Below are positions 1-7,608 of a DNA stretch of 24,244 nt, piece after piece. Source of the stretch: a virus. How positions within the stretch are numbered: position 1 is the first letter of the stretch; each line of letters starts with the position of its first letter. The translations under genes and the position numbers were made by a program. The stretch is from IMG/VR virus record IMGVR_UViG_3300025102_000283, positions 1 to 24,244 of that record; one strand, given 5' to 3'. Below the pieces are notes generated by a model that made no database searches, had not been told where the DNA came from, and saw only the letters and a list, made by a program, of their open reading frames with translations.

Positions 1-17
1 CTGAGAAAGGTACTCAC

Positions 18-506
18 ATGGCAAAGAAAAAATCAAAGAACCCTGTCGGTAGGCCGAGGTTCGAGGTCACAGAGGAAGTTCTGGCGAACACTAGGCGTTT
101 CATGGCGCAGGGTTTGACAAAGGAGCAGTGTGCTGCTGCGCTGGGTATATCACGCTCTAAATTCTTTGAAATTCAGGAACAAAATGTGGATTTCTTGGAT
201 GCAATAAAAGGTGGCGAGGCCGAGGGCGTACAGCAAGTCACCAATGCTCTCTATGAAAAGGCCACGATAGATCGTGATAACACTGCGATGATCTTCTACC
301 TCAAGAACCGCGCAGGCTGGGTGGATAAGCAAGAGCATAAAGTAGAAACAGAAAACACAGTAACATTAGATCTGACAAGGATTGGCATCAATGAACTCAG
401 CGCAATTGAAAGAGCTTTTGAGCAATCTAACTCTGGAGCAAGTCAGGGCAGAGAAATACCGCCGCTCATTGAGGGAGTTTACGAAGAACGCATGGCCGAC
501 GATTGA
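18..506 (+). CDS. Terminase small subunit (TerS)
   Basis: A 162-aa protein likely to recognise phage DNA and load it onto the large terminase for packaging. Its N-terminus is basic (KKKSKNPVGRPRF, roughly residues 3-15). A helix-turn-helix-type segment follows (TKEQCAAALGISRSKFFEI, about residues 34-52), typical of TerS DNA-binding domains. The stretch NTAMIFYLKNRAGWVDKQEH (about 88-107) matches the conserved C-terminal part of phage small terminases, where it precedes the oligomerisation and TerL-contact region. The ATG has an AAAGG Shine-Dalgarno sequence at 6-10. The large terminase gene starts inside this gene in another frame, so the last 116 bases are shared. The role rests on motif recognition plus position directly before TerL; no pac or cos site was identified. 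Confidence 0.87.
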   Translation: MAKKKSKNPVGRPRFEVTEEVLANTRRFMAQGLTKEQCAAALGISRSKFFEIQEQNVDFLDAIKGGEAEGVQQVTNALYEKATIDRDNTAMIFYLKNRAGWVDKQEHKVETENTVTLDLTRIGINELSAIERAFEQSNSGASQGREIPPLIEGVYEERMADD

Positions 507-1899
507 ACCGGGCGTAGACTTCCAGAACAATTGGCATGTCGATGCAATCAGCGATCACCTTCAGGCTGTTGTCGAGGGAGACATCAAACGACTGATCATC
601 AACGTGCCGCCACGCCACATGAAGTCGATCAGCGTGGCCGTTGCGCTGCCAGCGTGGACGTGGACCCATCAGCCACACAAGAAGTTCCTGTATGCCTCTT
701 ACGCAAGCTCTCTGTCGATCAGAGATAGCACCAAGTGCCGCCGACTAATCGATAGCCCTTGGTATCAGTCGCACTTCAGTGACAGGTTCGCGCTGACTGG
801 TGATCAAAACCAGAAGCAAAGGTTCGAGAACGACAGGACAGGATACCGCATAGCAACGTCTGTGGGTGGCGCTCTGACTGGTGATGGCGGTGACATCATC
901 TGCATCGATGATCCGCACAACGTAGTGGACAGCGACAGCTCCAAGGTGCGTGAGGGCGTTCTGGAGTGGTGGGATCAGGCGATGCAGACGCGGCTCAACG
1001 ATCCCCGCACTGGCGCATTCGTTATCATAATGCAGCGCGTCCATGAGCAAGATCTGACCGGGCATATCCTCTCAAATCAGCTTGGTGATGAGTGGGATCA
1101 CCTATGCCTGCCTGCCAGATACGAAATTGGTCACCCAACTCCAAGCCAGTCAATGCTGGGGTTCTCAGATCCACGCACAGAGGAGGGTGAGCTGCTCTGG
1201 CCTGAACGTATCGATGACAGGACACTATCAAACCTAGAGCGCAGCCTTGGCACTTACGCAGCGGCTGGGCAGCTCCAGCAGCGCCCATCGCCAAAGGGTG
1301 GTGGAATCCTAAAGGCGAGCTGGTGGGTTCCGTGGGAGAAGGAAGATCTGCCCGAAATCGATTACGTCTTGCAGTCGTATGACACAGCATTCGAGGCCAA
1401 GGAAAGTTCGAGCTTCAGCGCACGAACAACGTGGGGCGTGTTTAAACACAATGGCCACGATTGCGCTATTGTGCTTGAGTGTTGGTATGACAAAGTCAGC
1501 TATCCTGACCTACGGCGCTTGGCTCAAGAGGCATACGATGACTGGGAGCCCGACGCAGTGCTGATTGAGAAGAAAGCGTCAGGCCAGTCGCTCCTGCAAG
1601 ATTTACGCATGGCAGGCGTACCAGTTCTGGCCTACAGCCCAGACCGAGACAAGGAAGCTCGCGCCCATGCTTCGAGCGCACTTTTGGAAGATGGCAGGAT
1701 TTTCTTCCCTTCCAATCGAAAGTGGGCTAAAGATTTAATTGATATATGCGCGGCGTTTCCAGCACATCCGAATGATGATGTTGTTGATACATGCACACAG
1801 GCTTGGTTACGCTTACGCAGAGGATGGTTTGTTGGGCATAGCGAAGATCCCGATGATGACGATTTTGTAGAGACTAGAAGGATGACGATGTATGGCTGA
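391..1899 (+). CDS. Terminase large subunit (TerL), ATPase/nuclease
   Basis: The packaging motor that cuts concatemeric DNA and drives it through the portal. With the ATG at 391 it has 502 aa. The ATPase domain carries a variant Walker A, VPPRHMKS (residues 72-79, Lys78), and a Walker B, IICIDDPH, with acidic residues Asp173 and Asp174. The C-terminal RNase H-like nuclease shows acidic residues in the expected order: SYDTAFE (Asp331), VLIEKK (Glu393) and PNDDVVD (Asp462, Asp463, Asp466). I chose ATG 391 because an AAGG at 377-380 lies ten bases upstream; an in-frame TTG at 382 would sit only one base from that site. The start lies inside the small terminase gene, giving a 116-base overlap. 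The last eight bases overlap the portal start, so translation is probably coupled across all three genes. Confidence 0.95.
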   Translation: MNSAQLKELLSNLTLEQVRAEKYRRSLREFTKNAWPTIEPGVDFQNNWHVDAISDHLQAVVEGDIKRLIINVPPRHMKSISVAVALPAWTWTHQPHKKFLYASYASSLSIRDSTKCRRLIDSPWYQSHFSDRFALTGDQNQKQRFENDRTGYRIATSVGGALTGDGGDIICIDDPHNVVDSDSSKVREGVLEWWDQAMQTRLNDPRTGAFVIIMQRVHEQDLTGHILSNQLGDEWDHLCLPARYEIGHPTPSQSMLGFSDPRTEEGELLWPERIDDRTLSNLERSLGTYAAAGQLQQRPSPKGGGILKASWWVPWEKEDLPEIDYVLQSYDTAFEAKESSSFSARTTWGVFKHNGHDCAIVLECWYDKVSYPDLRRLAQEAYDDWEPDAVLIEKKASGQSLLQDLRMAGVPVLAYSPDRDKEARAHASSALLEDGRIFFPSNRKWAKDLIDICAAFPAHPNDDVVDTCTQAWLRLRRGWFVGHSEDPDDDDFVETRRMTMYG

Positions 1900-4360
1900 A
1901 CCAGAAAACATTATCCCATTTGCTGAAGGCGCTCCCGCCGACAATCTAATGATCGAAGAGCTGCCAGACGGCGATGTCCTGATTGGTGATCCAGAATTAG
2001 ACATGATGCAGGAAGTCGAGGACGCAGAGTTTGATCAAAACCTTGCAGAAGCAATCGATGAACGAGAGCTGGAGCGCAAGGCGCAAGAGCTGATCGAGTT
2101 CTTTGAGAACGATAAGGAAGCCAGATCTGAGTGGGAGCATCGCTACAAGCAGGGTCTAAAGACGCTAGACCCAGACGGTGGCCTTGATGAAAGCGAGGAT
2201 GAACGCGCAACTCGCGGTCTGTCCATCGTTATCCACCCACTAATCGCAGAAGCAGCAACCCAGTTTAACGCTCGCGCTGTCGCGGAGCTGTACCCATCAG
2301 GTGGTCCAGTCAAATCTGTCATTGTTGGTGAGCCAGACGAAAAAATGGAAGAGCAAGCTCGCAGGGTGCGCGAGTTTATGAATTACCAGATCACGCAGGA
2401 AATGCCTGAGTATTTCCCTGATCTGGACCAAATGCTGTTCCACCTTCCGCTGATCGGCCACACTTTCAAGAAGGTCTGGTGGGATGCCAACATGGATCGG
2501 CAGTGCAGCCAGTTCGTAAAGGCTGAAGATTTTGTTGTGGCTCCAGAGAGCAAGGATCTCTACACCAGCCCACGCTACACTCACGTCATCCGTATGCCGA
2601 AAAATGATTTCAATCGCTACGTCCAGAACGGTTACTATCTCCCGACAGCCTACATTGGTGATAGCATCGATCCTATTGATGACGTGATCGGAGAGATCGA
2701 AGGCGTCGATGAATACAGCGACAACAGCCAAGACGATGTGATGACGCTGCTCGAAATGCACGTCTATGATTTGTTCGAGGGCATCGATGGCAAAGAAATG
2801 GATAGCGATGAGGCAGACGAAAATGCTGTCGCCATCCCATATGTCATAACCATCGACTATGAAAACCAGCGCGTTGTCAGTGTTAGACGCAACTGGAAGC
2901 AAGACGATGAGATGAAGAAGCGCCGTGACTGGTTTGTGAGCTACAAGTTCTTGCCCGGTCTAGGGTTCTATGGCTTTGGACTGTACCACATGATCGGTGG
3001 CTTGGGCAAAGCAGCGACTGGATCGCTCCGCGCCCTACTCGACAGTGCCGCATTTGCAAACATGCAGGGTGGATTCAAATTGCGTGGCCGTGTCAATGGC
3101 GGCGATATGCAGATCAGCCCCGGTGAATTTGTGGATCTCGACAGTACAGTTGATGATGTCAACAAGGCGATCATGCCGCTGCCGTTCAAGGAGCCTTCGG
3201 GCTCTCTGTTCAATCTGCTTGGCTACATGGTTGATGCTGGTCAGCGATTTGCTAGTACGGCAGATCTCAATGTCGGTGACGTGAACCCCAACGCCCCAGT
3301 TGGATCTACAGTCGCTTTGATTGAGCAGGGGTCCAAGGCATTCAGCGCAATCCACAAACGGTTGCACTACGCGCAAGGTCAAGAGTTCAAGCTGCTGGCT
3401 GAATTGAACGCAGAGAATTTGCCTGATGAGTTCAGCTTTGCAAAGGTTGGAGCGGCAGATGTTATCTATCGCAGCGACTTTGATGATCGCATTGACATCG
3501 TGCCAGTGTCGGACCCGAATATCTTTTCTACAGCCCAGCGCATCGCACAGGCACAAGCTGTCTTGGAAATGGCGCGATCTGCTCCCCAGCTCCATGATTT
3601 GTATTCAGCATATAAGCGGATGTACGAAGCAATCCGCATACCAAACATCGATGAGATACTGAAGAAGCCAGAAGACGCTGTTCAGATGGACCCAATTGAT
3701 GAGAACATGAGCGTGATGTACGGCAAGCCAATCCGCGCATTCCCAGAGCAAGACCATGACGCGCACATTGCGGTTCACATGCAGTTCCTGCAAGATCCAT
3801 CACTGGCAGGCAACCCCGGCGCGAAGGCAATGCAGCCTGTGTTGATCGCACACATCGCAGAGCATATCGCGCTGCTGTATCGCCAACGCATGGCAGCAAG
3901 TGTCAATATGCCAATGCCTCCACTGCCCGATTTCAAAGAAAAGATGATCAAGTTCGAGGATGTAGATCCAGAGCAAGATCGACTGATCAGCCAACGCGCA
4001 GCGCAAGTTGTGGCTGCGTCACCTCAGATGAAGCAAATCGAGGCAATCCGAGGCATAGGTGCTCAACAGGGGCAGCAAGGAAATCCGTTGCAATACGCAC
4101 AAGAGCTGGCCAAGTTGGAGACAGAAGCTCTGAAGGCGAGAACCCAAGCCCAGATCGAAGCAGATCAGGCCAAGGCTCAGTCAAATATTCAGATCAAAGA
4201 GGCAGAGGCGCGTCAGGATATGGAGATCGACATGGCCAAGGCGCAAGCCGATTTGCAGGCCAAGGTCACCAAGCTAGAGGCAGAATTGCAGCTTGAGCGA
4301 GAAAAGAACGCAGCTAAAATCCAAATGGAGGCAATTAAAAACAATGTACCCCCAGTATAG
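1892..4360 (+). CDS. Portal protein
   Basis: An 822-aa protein forming the dodecameric ring at the unique head vertex through which DNA is packaged and ejected. The first 100 residues are highly acidic. The core (about 110-560) contains the patterns expected of large podovirus-type portals, including NYQITQEMPEYFPDLD, LIGHTFKKVWWD and AEDFVVAP. The last roughly 110 residues are a long uninterrupted helical region rich in Ala, Gln, Glu and Lys (from about QYAQELAKLETEALKAR onward). This resembles the C-terminal barrel or coiled-coil extension seen in P22-like portals. It follows TerL with an 8-base overlap and has an AAGG site at 1879-1882. Identification combines position, length and motif pattern; the family assignment within the portals is less certain than the role. 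Confidence 0.9.
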   Translation: MAEPENIIPFAEGAPADNLMIEELPDGDVLIGDPELDMMQEVEDAEFDQNLAEAIDERELERKAQELIEFFENDKEARSEWEHRYKQGLKTLDPDGGLDESEDERATRGLSIVIHPLIAEAATQFNARAVAELYPSGGPVKSVIVGEPDEKMEEQARRVREFMNYQITQEMPEYFPDLDQMLFHLPLIGHTFKKVWWDANMDRQCSQFVKAEDFVVAPESKDLYTSPRYTHVIRMPKNDFNRYVQNGYYLPTAYIGDSIDPIDDVIGEIEGVDEYSDNSQDDVMTLLEMHVYDLFEGIDGKEMDSDEADENAVAIPYVITIDYENQRVVSVRRNWKQDDEMKKRRDWFVSYKFLPGLGFYGFGLYHMIGGLGKAATGSLRALLDSAAFANMQGGFKLRGRVNGGDMQISPGEFVDLDSTVDDVNKAIMPLPFKEPSGSLFNLLGYMVDAGQRFASTADLNVGDVNPNAPVGSTVALIEQGSKAFSAIHKRLHYAQGQEFKLLAELNAENLPDEFSFAKVGAADVIYRSDFDDRIDIVPVSDPNIFSTAQRIAQAQAVLEMARSAPQLHDLYSAYKRMYEAIRIPNIDEILKKPEDAVQMDPIDENMSVMYGKPIRAFPEQDHDAHIAVHMQFLQDPSLAGNPGAKAMQPVLIAHIAEHIALLYRQRMAASVNMPMPPLPDFKEKMIKFEDVDPEQDRLISQRAAQVVAASPQMKQIEAIRGIGAQQGQQGNPLQYAQELAKLETEALKARTQAQIEADQAKAQSNIQIKEAEARQDMEIDMAKAQADLQAKVTKLEAELQLEREKNAAKIQMEAIKNNVPPV

Positions 4361-4637
4361 GCTCCCTCCAATTAATCCTGCTGCTTTTGGTGGATTGCCA
4401 CCACAGCAGGGTCCACAAGGTGGTCCCCCTGTGCCTTCTCCCGCGCAGGGTGGACCACAAGGTAACCCTCCAATGGATATGAATAAATATCTGATGAACA
4501 AAGTCGCAGAGATCCGCGAGAGGATGGGCGCTGGTGATATGGGTGCATTGAGTGCAATTGCAGACGCAATGCCACAACCACAGATGAATGTGGCAGCGCA
4601 GCCCCCACAACCACAGCCACAACAAAGGATGGGTTGA
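4344..4637 (+). CDS. Small Pro/Gln-rich protein of unknown function
   Basis: A 97-aa protein I do not recognise. The first 50 residues are low complexity and rich in Pro, Gly and Gln (for example GLPPQQGPQGGPPVPSP). A short predicted helix follows (NKYLMNKVAEIRERMGAGD), and the C-terminus is again Pro/Gln-rich (PPQPQPQQRMG). I chose ATG 4344 because GGAGG at 4327-4331 lies 12 bases upstream; an earlier in-frame TTG at 4293 lacks support. The gene begins inside the end of the portal gene (17-base overlap) and its stop shares a base with the next ATG, so it is probably translationally coupled to the portal. It could be a disordered virion component or an assembly helper; no function is assigned. 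Confidence 0.7.
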   Translation: MYPQYRLPPINPAAFGGLPPQQGPQGGPPVPSPAQGGPQGNPPMDMNKYLMNKVAEIRERMGAGDMGALSAIADAMPQPQMNVAAQPPQPQPQQRMG

Positions 4638-5053
4638 TGGACTACTGCTTACTTGGCGCTGTGATGGATTTGATCTTAAATGATCCGTACTACGCGAAGA
4701 AAAGCGTTTGGAGCCAGAGAAATTCTGTGTACTATGCAATTAAGCACGGTAAGTGTTTGGTCCATAGGGTGGATGGAAAAGTGGCAGGGTTTTGCGCCTA
4801 TGGATTTTTTACTCAGGAAGAGATAGACAGTGACTTGTGGAATGGAGATGAGGCGTATGCGCGGGAAGACGGAGAAGTTTTTTACTTCACTAAGTTCCAG
4901 TGTAGGCTTGGTTTCCGAGAAGTTATTAAGTTTGCTAGGGATGTTCGATTGGCTGTGTCAAAGAAATATCCTGAAAAAGAAATTGGGAATGGTGTGCGTA
5001 TATACCCAGACGGTGGCAGGCGCGATGAAAAATGGCATAGGAAAGTAGCATGA
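4637..5053 (+). CDS. Acyltransferase-like protein (HlyC/RtxC toxin-acyltransferase resemblance)
   Basis: A 138-aa protein with the overall pattern of toxin-activating lysine acyltransferases (HlyC family, GNAT-like fold). It has an N-terminal LLGAVMDLILNDPYY block, then a basic strand pair KHGKCLVHRVDGKVAGFCAY, then FFTQEEIDSDL, and finally a hydrophobic segment and a KKYPEKEIGNG C-terminus. In bacterial HlyC proteins a catalytic His lies in the early S/D-P-x-H block; here that place reads DPYYAKKS with no His, so catalysis by the classical mechanism is doubtful. Phage proteins of this general type next to portal genes are usually annotated as acyl- or acetyltransferases, but their substrate is unknown. 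ATG 4637 overlaps the preceding stop (TGATG) and has AAAGGA at 4624-4629. A divergent GNAT acetyltransferase is the main alternative. Confidence 0.55.
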   Translation: MDYCLLGAVMDLILNDPYYAKKSVWSQRNSVYYAIKHGKCLVHRVDGKVAGFCAYGFFTQEEIDSDLWNGDEAYAREDGEVFYFTKFQCRLGFREVIKFARDVRLAVSKKYPEKEIGNGVRIYPDGGRRDEKWHRKVA

Positions 5054-6705
5054 CTAGACTTATGGAGATGATGGGCCTTGGATTTATGCCGAGGATTGTT
5101 CTCGAAGGCGGCGGCGGTGGCGGTGGCGGTGGTGGCCCCGACACTAGCGGCGACAGAGATACTGCTGAACAGACAGGTTTGAGTATAACAGGCTACAGCA
5201 GAGACAAAGGCGAGATCGGTGGTGTTGCAGATGCAATGGGCAATGTGGCCACAGGCGATGAACTTATAGCCAATGTTGCTAGGGCAAAGGCGAGAAGTAC
5301 GGCGGCTAAAGATATACAAGCAGCCAAGGCTAATCCAAAAGATACGGCTGCTGTAGCAAAAGCCCAAGCCTCATTAGACGCATATGACCAAGCCGTTCAA
5401 ACCGCTAAGGATGTGGCAGATAAAAGCTTGGCAGCATCAAATCCAAATCCTGAATTGGCAGCATTCAGACCCAAGTCGAGGCCAAAATCAGTTGAGGCCA
5501 AAGCCAAGGCAATAGCAGACAAAAAAGCAGCAGACGCTAGAGCAGCAACAATAGCTGCTACAGCAAAGGCAACAGGCTTAACAAAAGAAGCTGTTGAAGC
5601 GAATATAAATAGTGCAACGAACACAGATGATAAGTGGGGATACACCAAACCTGACGGCACACCAGTATCTGCTTTTAATGACAGAAGGGATGGCGGTGGA
5701 ATAAATTCTGCTGGTGCTGGCTTTGCTAGAAGTGGTGGTCGTGCGGCTGATACAAATGCTGACGGCTTCGTCACAGCGGAAGAGGCAGAGGCTGTCGGTG
5801 GATTACAAGGAAACTTTGCGTCTAGTATCTCTAATTCAATAGGCGCTACGCCCTACGGATCTGGTTTAGCTCCGACTGGAATTGCAAGAGCACTTAGTTT
5901 TACTGGTCCGGGTCTTATTTATGGCGCATTAAGAGATGTTGGCCGAGGTAGTAGGCGGCAAGATAAAGGCTATACTGCGCCGGGGCCGGGATACACAGTG
6001 CAAGGCCAGTCTGAGGTTAGTGGCTCAAGTGATCCTAGTCTTGTTGATGAGGGTATGCCTACTGATGGAATTGTGCGTGAAAACATATATAGTACACGCC
6101 CCACATCTGAGACATATACCCGAAGATACAAGGGTGGCGGTATGGGTGCGTATTCCCCAAGCTACTTGCGTCAATACGCTAGCGGGCGAAAAATCAATGA
6201 GCTAGTGCGCGAAGTCACACTTGCGGATGGATCTAAGGCATACCTAACCCCTGATGGTAAATATTTAGAGATGGATCAGTTTGATAACACTGCTACTGGT
6301 AGTCAGACAGAAATCGATACTGGGACAGAAAGATATGTCTCAGGATATAGAATGACAGATTCAGATGGTAATGTAACAGAGTATGATGCAGCGGGTAATA
6401 TAGTTTATCCTAGTTTGTATCCTGAACTCGAAGGGGTGGATTTTAAAGTACCTAATGTTGGAGATCAAATTCCCGGCTATTCTGAGCCTGAACTTAATTA
6501 TGATCCTGATCAGCTTACTCCTCTGCCCAACCCATATCCTGAGCTTTTCGAGCCCGGCGGCCCCTATTCTGAGCCTTTCCTTAATTATGATCCTGATCAA
6601 CTTGTTCCGTTGCCCAACCCATATCCTGAACTTTTTGACCCCGATTATGTTCGCAGCCCACCAAGAGCAGGATTTGACCCAAACAACCCCGGATCAGGAA
6701 TATAG
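5050..6705 (+). CDS. Gly-rich protein with EF-hand-type loop and C-terminal repeats, probable virion protein
   Basis: A 551-aa protein of unknown function with a mosaic build. Residues 20-29 are ten consecutive glycines. Residues about 75-190 are Ala/Lys-rich and likely helical. Residues 234-245 (DTNADGFVTAEE) fit a 12-residue EF-hand calcium loop exactly, with D, N, D, backbone, T and E at positions 1, 3, 5, 7, 9 and 12. The middle is Gly/Ser/Thr-rich. The C-terminus carries two 29-residue copies of a Pro/Tyr/Asp-rich unit (NYDPDQLTPLPNPYPELF and NYDPDQLVPLPNPYPELF). No signal peptide is evident. The gene starts in an ATGA overlap with the preceding gene. A structural or ejected virion protein is plausible from position, but nothing in the sequence proves it. 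Confidence 0.7.
   Translation: MTRLMEMMGLGFMPRIVLEGGGGGGGGGGPDTSGDRDTAEQTGLSITGYSRDKGEIGGVADAMGNVATGDELIANVARAKARSTAAKDIQAAKANPKDTAAVAKAQASLDAYDQAVQTAKDVADKSLAASNPNPELAAFRPKSRPKSVEAKAKAIADKKAADARAATIAATAKATGLTKEAVEANINSATNTDDKWGYTKPDGTPVSAFNDRRDGGGINSAGAGFARSGGRAADTNADGFVTAEEAEAVGGLQGNFASSISNSIGATPYGSGLAPTGIARALSFTGPGLIYGALRDVGRGSRRQDKGYTAPGPGYTVQGQSEVSGSSDPSLVDEGMPTDGIVRENIYSTRPTSETYTRRYKGGGMGAYSPSYLRQYASGRKINELVREVTLADGSKAYLTPDGKYLEMDQFDNTATGSQTEIDTGTERYVSGYRMTDSDGNVTEYDAAGNIVYPSLYPELEGVDFKVPNVGDQIPGYSEPELNYDPDQLTPLPNPYPELFEPGGPYSEPFLNYDPDQLVPLPNPYPELFDPDYVRSPPRAGFDPNNPGSGI
5107..5136 (+). repeat. Ten-codon glycine run (GGN)10
   Basis: Ten glycine codons in a row, mixing GGC and GGT, encode residues 20-29 of the Gly-rich protein. 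The mixed codons argue against simple trinucleotide slippage as its only origin. It probably forms a flexible linker after the short N-terminal helix. Confidence 0.9.
6478..6651 (+). repeat. Two tandem 87-bp in-frame repeats
   Basis: Copies at 6478-6564 and 6565-6651 each encode 29 residues starting YSEP and containing NYDPDQL, PLPNPYPELF. Most differences between the copies are synonymous or conservative, so the duplication has been kept under protein-level selection or is fairly recent. The unit is rich in Pro, Tyr, Asp and Glu. Confidence 0.9.
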
Positions 6706-6720
6706 AAAAGGATTAAGACT

Positions 6721-7149
6721 ATGGATGAAGAAATGCAGATGAACCCAGATTTTCAATTGGTGATGAAGTTTCTCCAAAACATTCGCCCCGGTGATATGGA
6801 TGAGGAATCATCTCAGCAGTTGATGGCGATTGGTCAACGCATTCAAGGCGGCGGCGTTTTATCAGAAAAAGAGCGTGAGATGTTCGAGAGTGTCGTGGGT
6901 GCGATGCCAGAGATGGAAATGTCTTACGAAGTTGATGGCCGCGTGGAAGCTATGACGCCCTCACAAATGGACGCTGCAAGATCTAGTGGAGAGATCACAC
7001 CCATGACAGACGCAGAGCGTCAAATGGCCGAAGAGGATGCATATTTCCAGCGTCTGCGTGAAGAGCAAGAGAAGATGTTTTACATGAACCAGATGCAACA
7101 AGAGGGTGCAGCCCCAATGACATCAATGCGCCCACGAATGCGCCCATAA
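6721..7149 (+). CDS. Acidic, Met-rich protein of unknown function
   Basis: A 142-aa protein I do not recognise by family. It is acidic and unusually rich in Met and Gln. It consists mostly of predicted helix (DFQLVMKFLQNI, SSQQLMAIGQRI, SEKEREMFESVVGAM) with a charged helix near the end (DAERQMAEEDAYFQRL). It ends in a basic, Pro/Met-rich tail, TSMRPRMRP. The ATG has AAAAGGA about eight bases upstream. It lies between the Gly-rich protein and the Cys/His protein, all in one direction with short spacers. A small structural or assembly protein is possible, but no function is claimed. Confidence 0.75.
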   Translation: MDEEMQMNPDFQLVMKFLQNIRPGDMDEESSQQLMAIGQRIQGGGVLSEKEREMFESVVGAMPEMEMSYEVDGRVEAMTPSQMDAARSSGEITPMTDAERQMAEEDAYFQRLREEQEKMFYMNQMQQEGAAPMTSMRPRMRP

Positions 7150-7160
7150 AGGAGGTTAAA

Positions 7161-7481
7161 ATGGCTCAAATAAATGTAGAAAATATGGAAGAAAACGCAG
7201 ATCTGTTCTTTGCAAAAATGGGTTTTTCGCATGACGCTGACGGTCTGAACATGACTGAAGAGCAGCTCGTAAACTTTGTATTGCTCTGCCAACAAGAGTA
7301 CATGCTTGGCGATGAATACGATGAAGAGTATGAGCATGATTGCGACTGTGAAGGCGAAGACGATTGCGATTGCCATCACGACAAAATGATGATGCCTGAA
7401 GAGGGTGACGTTAAGGTAAAGGTCATGCGGCTTGGCGGCGGTAATGTCCATGAGCTGATGAACGAAATCTTGGGCGGCTAA
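7161..7481 (+). CDS. Acidic protein with Cys/His cluster, possible metal binder
   Basis: A 106-aa acidic protein with a compact cluster, HDCDCEGEDDCDCHHD, at residues 59-74. It includes Cys61, Cys63, Cys69, Cys71, His72 and His73, followed by three methionines. Such a C-x-C ... C-x-C-H-H arrangement in an Asp/Glu background suggests binding of one or more metal ions (zinc, iron or copper), although the spacing is not a zinc finger I know. The N-terminal half (ENADLFFAKMGF, MTEEQLVNFVLLCQQ) looks like an alpha-helical domain. A near-consensus AAAGGAGG Shine-Dalgarno precedes the ATG, suggesting strong expression. The family is not recognised. Confidence 0.78.
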   Translation: MAQINVENMEENADLFFAKMGFSHDADGLNMTEEQLVNFVLLCQQEYMLGDEYDEEYEHDCDCEGEDDCDCHHDKMMMPEEGDVKVKVMRLGGGNVHELMNEILGG

Positions 7482-7482
7482 T

Positions 7483-7608
7483 ATGCCTGTTCGCAAGGTC
7501 AAGGGCGGCTACCGATGGGGCAGCAAGGGCAAGGTCTATAAGACTAAGGCCCAAGCTGAGAAGCAGGGCCGTGCGATTAGAGCCGCTGGATATAAGGGCA
7601 AGAAGTAA
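7483..7608 (+). CDS. 41-aa basic microprotein
   Basis: A 41-aa protein with ten Lys and four Arg against one acidic residue. It contains the pattern GGYRWGSKGKVYKTKAQAEK and a C-terminal AIRAAGYKGKK. I recognise this WGxxGKxYKTKAxAExQGRAI pattern from small phage proteins, where it occurs alone or as a C-terminal appendix of larger phage proteins; its role is unknown. It starts one base after the preceding stop and ends directly before the next ATG (TAAATG). Its size and charge would suit binding DNA or an acidic partner. The open frame is short, so the call rests on the conserved pattern and tight packing. Confidence 0.75.
   Translation: MPVRKVKGGYRWGSKGKVYKTKAQAEKQGRAIRAAGYKGKK

Noticed and set aside
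2297-2902. Long minus-strand open frame (201 aa) opposite the portal gene
   Set aside because: It lies wholly inside the well-supported portal gene, has no ribosome site or recognisable family, and its sequence looks like a shadow of portal codons.
4637-5053. RTX toxin locus suggested by the HlyC-like protein
   Set aside because: No Gly/Asp-rich nonapeptide RTX repeats are encoded in the window; the Gly run in the next gene is a plain polyglycine linker.
4882-5367. Minus-strand frame (161 aa) spanning the acyltransferase-like and Gly-rich genes
   Set aside because: It crosses two convincing plus-strand genes; the Ala/Thr-rich part is the mirror of Gly- and Ala-coding repeats.
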